A stretch of 7,790 nucleotides of DNA from an uncultured bacterium (lineage in GTDB: Bacteria > Desulfobacterota > Desulfobulbia > Desulfobulbales > Desulfobulbaceae). Below are positions 1 to 6,851 of the stretch, one piece after another (the first letter of the stretch is position 1; the number at the start of each line of letters is the position of its first letter). The stretch spans positions 1 through 7,790 of the forward strand of contig CAIMMA010000611.1 of NCBI GenBank assembly GCA_903842475.1. Direction: 5' to 3'. The notes below the pieces were generated by a model. The model was not told the DNA's origin and searched no databases. It saw only the letters and a list, made by a program, of their open reading frames with translations. The position numbers and the translations under genes were made by a program.

Positions 1-1461
<1,461 letters not shown>

Positions 1462-1597
1462 ACGTTTTTGATCCTCACTGCGATTCAATGGAAGCCGGGA
1501 CGGTCTCGTGACCTTCCGGCCCGAGATCTTGCCTGTCTGTTGGTTCTGGTTGTGCAAAAGGGTCGCGCGCCGTAATCGGTCCGGCGCAACGGGCGGT

Positions 1598-1626
1598 ATT
1601 GTACCCGTAAAGGAACCATCCGGCAA
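1598..1626 (-). promoter_or_regulatory. Sigma-70-type promoter for ettA
   Basis: On the minus strand the -35 element is TTGCCG (1626-1621, 4 of 6 consensus bases) and the -10 element is TACAAT (1603-1598, 5 of 6), separated by exactly 17 bp. Transcription would start near 1591, giving an untranslated leader of about 130 nt before the ettA ATG. The match and spacing are seen directly; activity is inferred. Confidence 0.6.
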
Positions 1627-1769
1627 TTCCTGTCGCACCGGTCCGCTGTTTCGAACCTTTTTCCTGGCAATTAGGGCCGCCGGGAGCAAGCAATGCCCGG
1701 CCAGACGGGGCTGGTGCTTTTCCCCTTGCATTCTTGCGGCGGGCCTGTTTTTCTTGCAGGGATGATGCG

Positions 1770-1812
1770 TTCCGGATGGGGAAAGGGACTGGTGCAATCC
1801 CCTGTTCCGGAA
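1770..1812 (+). promoter_or_regulatory. Imperfect 12-bp hairpin upstream of the lipoprotein gene
   Basis: The arms TTCCGGA (1770-1776) and TCCGGAA (1806-1812) pair over 7 bp. Inside them GGGGA (1778-1782) pairs with TCCCC (1798-1802), closing a 15-nt loop. The structure ends 30 nt before the ATG at 1843 and has no following T-run, so it is not a terminator. It could be an mRNA leader structure or an operator; the repeated TCCGGA is itself a palindrome, which would suit a dimeric regulator. Confidence 0.45.
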
Positions 1813-1842
1813 AACGGCCGATACTTTTTATGGAGTTTGTCT

Positions 1843-2358
1843 ATGCTTAAAATCGTACAGTTGGTCCTGCTGTCCCTGGTCCTGATCAGTGCTTCGGGGT
1901 GCGGCACCAAGGAATTGCTGGGCCTCGGCGGTAAGGATAAGAATGCGTATGCCGGCCGGGAATACCCCGCTACCAGCAAAGTGACCACCGTTTTTCAGCC
2001 GACCCAGGTACCCAAGTCATGCCGGGTTTTCGCCGAACTGCTGGTCCAGTTGCCGCCTAAAATTTCGGGTCAGCAAATCGAGCACACCATTCTGGCAGAG
2101 GCCGGAAAAAGAGGGGCGGATCAGGTGGTTATCGGACAGGCGCGTCAGAGCCAGGATAATGATGGCATCCAATTCCTCTATTACGGCCCGAAAAAAGAGT
2201 ATCCCTGTGCCGAGCAATGGGATGGCTGGAAGTTCGGGTATGCCCTCTGGGAAAAACAGGGGGAATGGGTGAGCGTCGGCTACAAGGAATGGGGTAAAGC
2301 CGAGGTCAGCTATGAGACCCCGCTGGTGATGCAGATGGCCATGCTGCGGTGCCGGTAA
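1843..2358 (+). CDS. Small predicted lipoprotein of unknown function
   Basis: 171-residue protein. The N-terminus is a lipoprotein signal: a short Lys-containing start, a hydrophobic stretch rich in Leu and Val, then ASGC with the lipidated Cys at residue 20. It should sit in the inner or outer membrane facing the periplasm. The mature part has a GKDKN-rich linker, then a segment reading SCRVFAELLVQLP followed by a helix and GADQVVIGQARQ. This resembles a recurring small-lipoprotein pattern (Cys, aliphatic strand, alanine-rich helix, 'GAD.vviG' strand), but I cannot name the family. Three Cys remain after the lipid Cys, including one near the C-terminus (LRCR), so a disulfide is possible. The start was chosen because GGAG lies 7 nt upstream and the signal peptide begins there; the frame is open further upstream without support. 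Followed by the barrel gene 142 bp on, same strand. Confidence 0.8.
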   Translation: MLKIVQLVLLSLVLISASGCGTKELLGLGGKDKNAYAGREYPATSKVTTVFQPTQVPKSCRVFAELLVQLPPKISGQQIEHTILAEAGKRGADQVVIGQARQSQDNDGIQFLYYGPKKEYPCAEQWDGWKFGYALWEKQGEWVSVGYKEWGKAEVSYETPLVMQMAMLRCR

Positions 2359-2400
2359 ACAGTCCGCTGTCCAGCCATGGCCCTGCTCTTGCCTTTTTTT

Positions 2401-2428
2401 CGGTGTCGGCCGGCCACGGTCGGCACCG
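2401..2428. repeat. GC-rich inverted repeat between lipoprotein and barrel genes
   Basis: CGGTGTCG (2401-2408) pairs with CGGCACCG (2421-2428) over 8 positions with one G-U pair, around a 12-nt loop. A run of seven T lies directly before it (2394-2400) instead of after it, so it does not have terminator layout for plus-strand transcription. It may be a processing or insulation structure. Confidence 0.4.
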
Positions 2429-2500
2429 AACCTCTTGTCTATCGTATCTGGAAAATCTTTGAATGTGGGTATTTGACACGCAATGTCGGGGTTATATTTA

Positions 2501-3412
2501 ATGTCAAAAAATTATGGGCGATGCGCCGGTATCGCTTTCTTGGGACTGTGTACCGGGCTTCCGGCATCATATGCCGAACAGGCTGTTCCGGTCATCGATG
2601 CGGTAGCGGCCGTCGAGGAGGAACGTGGTTTGGAGCATGGCAAAATCAATACGCCCGACGCTTCTCCGGTCGACCCCGGCCATTTTGAAATCGAGTCCTC
2701 CTATACCTATGTCCATGCCAAACGTTTTTGGGACAACGATGGGAATAGCCATGCCAGAGGATTGGCACGCGAACAGGCCATCGGCCTTTCCGTGACTGCC
2801 GGCGTCGTTGAAAACTTCGACGTGGCGGTGGGGGGCAGTTATGTGTGGTTAAAAGATGAAGACAACGATTTTGACGAGAACGACGCGGAAATCGGTCCTG
2901 TAATAGGCCATAATTTTGGCGATCTGGAACTGAGCGGTAGATATCGTTTTTTTGAAAGCAAGGAACGCAGCCTTGAGCTGGCGTACCTCGCGGGATTTAC
3001 CATCCCAGTCGGAAACGATGCCAGCCGGGAAGAAATTGGCACAAGCCAGGAATATTGGAGTTTCAGCCAAGCGTTGGTGGCCACCAAGGACTGGGGCCAA
3101 TGGACAGCCAATGCCGATATCGGTTACGCCCTGCCTTTAGGCGATAAGCGCGAAAACGCCCGGGGAACGTTCAATGCCGACGTGGCCGTAGGCTATCAGG
3201 TTCTCCCCTGGCTGCAGCCGGAAATAGAACTTAATTACGCCCACGATTTTCTTACCACCGAAGATGATCAGGAGGTTCTGGCGACAACGGTGGGGCTGGT
3301 TATGCCCCTTGACGATCGGTTGCGTGTCAATGTCGGCGTGCAGCAAGGCCTGTGGGGTCGAAATGCGAATAAGGATACAACCCTTTGCGCAGCTGTTAAG
3401 CTGGCTTTTTAA
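2501..3412 (+). CDS. Predicted outer-membrane beta-barrel protein (transporter-like)
   Basis: 303-residue protein with a Sec signal peptide (Lys/Arg start, hydrophobic core, cleavage likely after SYA at residue 25). A charged N-terminal segment follows, then alternating strands with aromatic residues and short acidic turns (for example FEIESSYTYVHA, LELSGRYRFF, NVGVQQGLWG). The protein ends in ...AAVKLAF; a terminal Phe is the usual recognition signal for BAM-dependent barrel insertion. The pattern, including a central FTIPVG segment and a YALPLG segment, resembles the 'transporter / phenol-degradation MetA-like' barrel group, but substrate and function cannot be assigned. The ATG at 2501 is preferred over the ATG at 2483 because it starts directly at the signal peptide and has GGGG about 11 nt upstream; that spacing is long, so translation may be modest. 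The gene stands alone, with decayed DNA after it. Confidence 0.8.
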   Translation: MSKNYGRCAGIAFLGLCTGLPASYAEQAVPVIDAVAAVEEERGLEHGKINTPDASPVDPGHFEIESSYTYVHAKRFWDNDGNSHARGLAREQAIGLSVTAGVVENFDVAVGGSYVWLKDEDNDFDENDAEIGPVIGHNFGDLELSGRYRFFESKERSLELAYLAGFTIPVGNDASREEIGTSQEYWSFSQALVATKDWGQWTANADIGYALPLGDKRENARGTFNADVAVGYQVLPWLQPEIELNYAHDFLTTEDDQEVLATTVGLVMPLDDRLRVNVGVQQGLWGRNANKDTTLCAAVKLAF

Positions 3413-3415
3413 CGG

Positions 3416-3547
3416 ATGTACGGTCAGCGAGGCGATGCGGATAACGATGGTTACCGGGTTGCTGTCAGAGTGGGTTTGGGGGCGTCTCTGGCGCTGGCCG
3501 GGCAGGCCCTGATGCTGGCCCCGGTGGCCTCAACGGCCTGCCGGTGA
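3416..3547 (+). other. Short hydrophobic ORF, possible remnant of a membrane segment
   Basis: A 43-codon open frame starts 3 bases after the barrel stop and has no clear ribosome site. Its middle, VGLGASLALAGQALMLAP, could be one transmembrane helix. A second open stretch in another frame (3535-3618, beginning GLPVIAGAVSWWGFGG) overlaps its end. Because a P-type ATPase fragment follows at 3611, both may be scraps of the membrane part of the same dead gene; this is inference from position and hydrophobicity only. Confidence 0.25.
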
Positions 3548-3610
3548 TTGCCGGGGCGGTCAGTTGGTGGGGTTTCGGTGGGTGTCGGCCGATGGGTGGT
3601 CTGAACTTAA

Positions 3611-3733
3611 ACTGGTGATAAGCTCCGCATTATTCAAGGGATGCAGCAGCGCGGCGCCAAGGTGGTTTTTGTCGGCGACGGCATCAACGATGCCCCGGCC
3701 CTGGCCATAGCCGATACCGGCGTTTGTCTTTAA
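3611..3733 (+). pseudogene. Remnant of a P-type (heavy-metal type) ATPase, hinge motif only
   Basis: The 40-codon stretch reads DKLRIIQGMQQRGAKVVFV followed by GDGINDAPALA and ADTGV, then a stop at 3731. GDGINDAPALA is the conserved hinge motif of the phosphorylation domain in P-type ATPases, and the helix and strand before it fit P1B metal pumps such as CopA. A functional pump needs about 700 or more residues with a DKTGT phosphorylation site. None of that is present: a stop codon lies at 3608 in the same frame, and the usual continuation after the hinge (IGTGTDVA-like) is missing. This is therefore a relic left by internal deletion, next to the barrel gene. Whether the barrel and pump were once functionally linked cannot be told. 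Confidence 0.75.
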
Positions 3734-3798
3734 AAAACCAGAGAATAATATGGCCCGGGGGCGGCTGCAGTCTTTTTAAGGATGATCCACATTCTCAA

Positions 3799-3828
3799 TT
3801 GCCTCTCCTCCCACCTTTCAGGTATACT
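3799..3828 (+). promoter_or_regulatory. Sigma-70-type promoter for the rhodanese selenoprotein gene
   Basis: TTGCCT (3799-3804, 4 of 6 matches to the -35 consensus) and TATACT (3823-3828, 5 of 6 to the -10) are separated by 18 bp. Transcription would begin near 3835 and leave a leader of about 73 nt before the GTG start. Confidence 0.5.
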
Positions 3829-3864
3829 TTTGAACAAGAAAGAAGTGTCGAGTACTTTGCAAGG

Positions 3865-3880
3865 GGAGACGTCAGTCTCC
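3865..3880 (+). promoter_or_regulatory. Leader hairpin upstream of the rhodanese ribosome site
   Basis: GGAGAC (3865-3870) and GTCTCC (3875-3880) form a perfect 6-bp stem with a GTCA tetraloop, inside the predicted leader. The 3' arm CTCC could alternatively pair with the GGGAGG ribosome site at 3896-3901, so two exclusive folds are possible and could control translation start. The hairpin is seen directly; a switching role is inference. Confidence 0.4.
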
Positions 3881-3907
3881 TGTAATCATGTACCTGGGAG
3901 GATTGCC

Positions 3908-5218
3908 GTGGAAAAAAAATTTTTGCAGCTGATTCCGCTGTGCCTGATGCTGGCCCTGCTGGCCGGCGGCTGCGCGGAGACCAAACAAGCCGAGGTCGTC
4001 GCAGCTCCGGCGGCTGTGCAGCAGGAACCGACCGTGTACGAAGGCGAGATTAACGGGGTTTCGGAACGGGCCAAATCGATTTCCATTATGGTCGGAAAGG
4101 GGGATCAGGCCAAGGCGATGATGGTCAAGTTCGACGAGAAGACCAAGGGCGTCAATCAGGCCAAAAAGGGTGTGGCCGCTAAAATCACCTACGAGATGCG
4201 TGGTTCCGAGGCCTATGCCACCGAATTCCAGCTGAAACTGGCCAAGCTGCCCGCCGGGGTCACGGAAATTAAAACCCCGGAACTGCAACAGCTGATCAGC
4301 GACAAGGCCAAGATCTTCCTCGTCGATTCCAGGCCAGCGGCCCGCTTCAATCAGTCGCATCTGCCCGGCGCCCATGCCATTCCCGTACCGCTGTTGGAAG
4401 AAAAACAGGCGGCGGTCCTGCCCAAAGAGAAGGACACACCCTTGGTGTTTTATTGCGGAGGGCCTACCTGAGGCATGTCAACTGCCTCCGCCGGTCTGGC
4501 GAAGAAATTCGGTTATACCAACATCCGTGTCTATCTTGACGGTGAGCCTGCATGGTCCAAGGCAGGCCAGCCCACCTATTCCACCAATGAATTCATCAAA
4601 AACGGCAATGTTGTCGTTGTTGACACACGGCCGAGCCATAAGGCGGTTGCCGGCAGAATCAAAGGGGCCTATAGCGTTCCATTCGATACCCTTGAGCATG
4701 CCCTCAACGATGTGCCTCGCAACGCTCCCCTCGTGCTCTATGGCGACAAGGAAGTCTTGGAAGCCGTGGTGATCGTACGCGACCAGGAATTCAATTTTGT
4801 TTCTCTGGTTGAAGGCGGGTATGCCGGCTGGGTAAAATCCGGAGGTGAACTTGAGAAAGGACCGATCTTTAATACGGAAATAAAATGGGTCCGGAAACTC
4901 GGCAAGGGCGAAGTCTCCGTGGCTGACTTCCGCAAGGCGGTGAACGGCGAAGAAAAAAATACCGTTATCGTCGATGCCCGTACCAAAGAGGAAGTGGCCG
5001 AGCTGGGCATTTTCAAGAATACGATCAATATTCCTCTGGACGAGATTCCTGCCCGGATGAATGAGTTGCCCAAAGATAAGAAAATTTACGTCCATTGTTC
5101 CACCGGCGCCCGGGCCGATATGGCCTATAGCGAGCTGGTCAAACACGGCTACAATGTGAAATTTTTGCTGTTAAATATTAAAGACGCCGAGTGCGATTGC
5201 GAGATTATTAAGCCCTGA
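3908..5218 (+). CDS. Triple-rhodanese lipoprotein, predicted selenoprotein (in-frame TGA = Sec188)
   Basis: One 436-residue protein if the TGA at 4469 is read as selenocysteine. The GTG start has GGGAGG 6 nt upstream and begins a lipoprotein signal with LLAGGC, lipid Cys22. A small domain follows (about 43-112, YEGEINGVSERAKSISI onward), then three rhodanese domains. Domain 1 (about 118-220) has the loop YCGGPTU, with Cys183 in the usual catalytic place and Sec188 five residues on. Domain 2 (about 225-315) has YGDKEV where the Cys loop should be, so it is probably inactive. Domain 3 (about 330-436) has the canonical loop CSTGAR with Cys397 and Arg402. The C-terminus carries CDC (429-431). Location should be periplasmic and membrane-anchored; a role in sulfane-sulfur (or selenium) transfer or thiol redox is inferred. 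The alternative is a nonsense mutation or two separate genes, 3908-4471 and 4475-5218; a shared frame, the split inside the active-site loop and the SECIS-like hairpin argue against it. Confidence 0.82.
4469..4471 (+). other. In-frame TGA predicted to encode selenocysteine (Sec188)
   Basis: The TGA is followed in the same frame by GGC and then ATG (4475), with rhodanese sequence continuing on both sides: VFYCGGPT before, GMSTASAGLAKKFGYTNIRV after. The second half cannot fold as a rhodanese alone because it begins after the active-site strand. The site is where relatives in sulfur and metal reducers, from memory, commonly have the second Cys of CGGxxC, the classic situation for Cys/Sec exchange. 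Confidence 0.8.
4486..4504 (+). promoter_or_regulatory. Putative bacterial SECIS hairpin
   Basis: CGCC (4489-4492) pairs with GGCG (4498-4501), closing the pentaloop GGTCT (4493-4497). Below a C/A mismatch, 4486-4487 pairs with 4503-4504. The loop starts 21 nt after the TGA and opens with two G, as bacterial SECIS elements require for SelB binding. The GGUCU loop is the same as that of E. coli fdhF, as I recall it, where it lies about 18 nt after UGA. Confidence 0.72.
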
Positions 5219-5255
5219 GGCGGTAATGGCAGCAAGATAATGCACCCGGCTAAAA

Positions 5256-5295
5256 CTCCCGGGGCGGCGCCTTTTTTGAGGCGGCACCCCGGGAG
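5256..5295. terminator. Strong hairpin between convergent genes, possible bidirectional terminator
   Basis: CTCCCGGGG (5256-5264) pairs perfectly with CCCCGGGAG (5287-5295). Past two mismatches the stem continues with CGCC / GGCG around the loop TTTTTTGA. It lies 38 bp after the rhodanese stop and 164 bp after the stop of the minus-strand ychF-like gene. On the minus strand it is followed by TTTTA, a short T-run. On the plus strand no T-run follows the hairpin. Intrinsic termination is plausible but not textbook in either direction. Confidence 0.55.
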
Positions 5296-5458
5296 AGCAC
5301 AATGCCATGCCCTTGAGTGAGGGTTGCCGAGTTGTCCGAGCGGTTGCGTCAAGGTTCCGGGCACCTCCTGAGCGAGTCGTTATGAGCATCGCCCTCTGAT
5401 CCCAAATTGCTGAAGCGCCCTTGAGACCGCTGCCCCTTTTTCCTCTTCCGTCCTTCCC

Positions 5459-6529
5459 TCAGACATTGAACCTGATATTGAGGATGTCGCCGTCGACCAC
5501 GGTGTAGTCCTTGCCCTGCACATAGAGCTTGCCCGCCTTTTTCAGCTCGGCCTCGCTGCCCAGGGCGATCAGTTCGTCATATTTGATCACTTCCGCGCGG
5601 ATGAAACCTTTCTGAAGATCGGTGTGGATGGCCCCGGCCGCCACCGGCGCCGACGCATTCAGCCGGACGAGCCACTGGCGTACCTCGTCCTTGCCCACGG
5701 TGAAGAACGAAATCCGTCCGAGGGCCTTCAGGCACAGGCGGGTCAGCACTTCCAGCGCCGGGACCGAAATGCCGAGATCCTGCAGGAATTCCTGCCGTTC
5801 CGCTTCACTGTCGAGCAGGGCGATTTCCGCCTCGACCTTGGCGGACACCGTCATGGCCTCCATCTTGCCGGCTACGCAGAGTTCGCTCACCGACTCAATG
5901 AGCGCGGTATCGTTGTGGTGGTCCTCGGCAACGTTGAACACCAGGATCAGTTCCTTCCGGGTGATGAAGGGATAGCTCCGGATCAGCAGCTCCTGTTCTT
6001 CGGTCAGCTCCATCAGCCGCAGCGGCTGTTCGTTCTCAAGATGGGCCAGCATGCGTTTGAGCAGTTCAAGCTCCTTGGCCTGCCGTTCGTCCTTTATTTT
6101 TTTCAGACTGGTTTCCAGGCGTTCGATCCTTTTTTCCAGAAAGATCTGATCGTGGAGCAGCAGCTCGGCATTGACCATTTCGACATCGCGCAAAGGATCA
6201 ACCGATCCGGCGGCATGATAAATCGACGCGTCCTCAAAGGCGCGCACCACATGGCAGAGGACGTCGACGTCGTTAATGTCCCGAAAGATGTCGCCCTTGG
6301 CAATCGATTCCTGTTCCATTTTGGGCAGGAGCACCAGGTCGATGCGTGCCCGGGTCTCTTTTTTCGGCTGATAGAGGGCCACCAGGCGATCGAAGCGCTT
6401 GTCGACGATGTCCGCCGTTCCGGGGATGGGTTTCGGTGGCCCGGTCACATCGTGCAGCGCACTGCCGGTTAAAACCTGAAAAAGAGTCTTCTTGCCGGCT
6501 TGCGGTAACCCCATGATGCCTACTTTCAT
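5459..6529 (-). CDS. ychF: Divergent YchF-like P-loop protein with TGS/DUF933 C-terminal domain
   Basis: 356 residues, close to the 363 of E. coli YchF, an Obg-family ATPase that binds ribosomes and is tied to stress and redox responses. The C-terminal third is clearly YchF: FFTVGKDEVRQW (about 275-286), APVAAGAIHTDLQKGFIRAE (294-313), GKDYTVVDGDILNIRFNV (339-356). The middle (about 125-175) is a charged helical hairpin, as in YchF. The nucleotide-binding part is altered. The P-loop is GLPQAGKKT (7-15), with Lys where Ser or Thr should follow GK. The switch-II DIAGL segment and the glycine-rich stretch after it are replaced by DLVLLPKMEQESIAKGD (64-80). The NxxE base motif survives as NVAE (199-202). 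ATP hydrolysis may therefore be lost or changed. The ATG at 6529 has GAGGA about 5 nt upstream. It converges on the rhodanese gene and diverges from tex; a canonical YchF may exist elsewhere in the genome. Confidence 0.88.
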   Translation of the reverse strand: MKVGIMGLPQAGKKTLFQVLTGSALHDVTGPPKPIPGTADIVDKRFDRLVALYQPKKETRARIDLVLLPKMEQESIAKGDIFRDINDVDVLCHVVRAFEDASIYHAAGSVDPLRDVEMVNAELLLHDQIFLEKRIERLETSLKKIKDERQAKELELLKRMLAHLENEQPLRLMELTEEQELLIRSYPFITRKELILVFNVAEDHHNDTALIESVSELCVAGKMEAMTVSAKVEAEIALLDSEAERQEFLQDLGISVPALEVLTRLCLKALGRISFFTVGKDEVRQWLVRLNASAPVAAGAIHTDLQKGFIRAEVIKYDELIALGSEAELKKAGKLYVQGKDYTVVDGDILNIRFNV

Positions 6530-6851
6530 GCGTTCCTCGACTGATTATTACGGACCCCTGGGTCCAATTCGGATGGTACTGCCACAGTTGGAAACCTCTC
6601 GCCGCGCCATGGTCCCGAGTGACGGCTGCTGGCCGCATCTTACAACAGGACGACAACACAACGCGAACAAAAAGCATTTTTTTTGTTGCCATCGATAAGT
6701 CACTGGGTTGCGGTGGGGCCACTAAGGTACTGGCTAATCCGCGGGAGAATCAATATAGTAAGCGGGAGCATCACCAGCAAAGCAGCGGGCTCCCAGCCCC
6801 TGCACAGTCAGCGCACCTGAAAAAAAGATCGCTCTTGCGAGGTTTTTATTA
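6530..6851. other. Divergent intergenic region between the ychF-like gene and tex
   Basis: These 322 bases contain no supported gene. Structures seen: the inverted repeat GGACCC / GGGTCC (6552-6565) just ahead of the ychF-like start; an AT-rich repeat AACAAAAA / TTTTTGTT near 6664-6688; a 9-bp hairpin with one bulged C at 6782-6803 (GCAG, GGGCT / AGCCC, CTGC); and a small hairpin TCGC / GCGA near 6828-6840 that touches the tex ribosome site. I could not assign a convincing promoter in either direction. Confidence 0.5.
6782..6803 (+). promoter_or_regulatory. Leader hairpin upstream of tex
   Basis: GCAG (6782-6785) and GGGCT (6787-6791) pair with AGCCC (6795-6799) and CTGC (6800-6803), with one bulged C at 6786 and a CCC triloop. 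No T-run follows, so it is not a terminator. It ends 48 nt before the tex ATG and may structure the leader. Confidence 0.35.

Larger units (their letters stand above)
1462..1842. other. Divergent intergenic region between ettA and a lipoprotein gene
   Basis: These 381 bases hold no convincing gene. The left part is the predicted ettA leader, containing a small inverted repeat at 1504-1526 (TCTCG / CGAGA arms, with a GGAA loop when read on the minus strand). The ettA promoter is near 1600. The right part contains the hairpin at 1770-1812 in front of the lipoprotein gene. The lipoprotein frame stays open upstream to an ATG at 1693, but that extension lacks a ribosome site and would bury the signal peptide. 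Confidence 0.6.

Noticed and set aside
1709..1732. Possible sigma-54 promoter (TGGTGC ... TTGCAT)
   Set aside because: The GG and GC elements are 13 nt apart rather than 10, so it does not fit the -24/-12 pattern.
2473..2500. Perfect -35 hexamer TTGACA with TATTTA 16 bp downstream, as promoter of the barrel gene
   Set aside because: The -10 would abut the ATG at 2501, so transcription would start inside the coding region; likely chance.
3782..3907. Upstream extension of the rhodanese protein to an ATG at 3782
   Set aside because: No ribosome site, overlaps the predicted promoter, and would place 42 residues ahead of a clear lipoprotein signal peptide; the GTG at 3908 has a strong ribosome site.
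4478..5146. Minus-strand open frame of 222 codons opposite the rhodanese domains
   Set aside because: The plus strand encodes clear rhodanese motifs; the antisense product shows no known motif or ribosome site.
4475..5218. Separate gene starting at the ATG at 4475
   Set aside because: It would begin in the middle of a rhodanese domain just after the active-site loop, and the nearest GGAGG lies about 13 nt upstream. Selenocysteine readthrough explains the whole locus better, though reinitiation cannot be fully excluded.
5317..5370. tRNA-like stretch (GTCCGAGCGGTTG resembles the D-arm of Ser tRNAs)
   Set aside because: No acceptor stem, anticodon arm or T-arm follows; not a tRNA on either strand.
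5624..6472. Long plus-strand open frame of 282 codons
   Set aside because: Antisense to the ychF-like gene; His/Gln-rich composition with no recognisable domain, typical of a shadow frame.
6660..6690. A-tract/T-tract inverted repeat as a terminator
   Set aside because: It has no GC stem and lies between two divergent genes, where no transcript needs to end.
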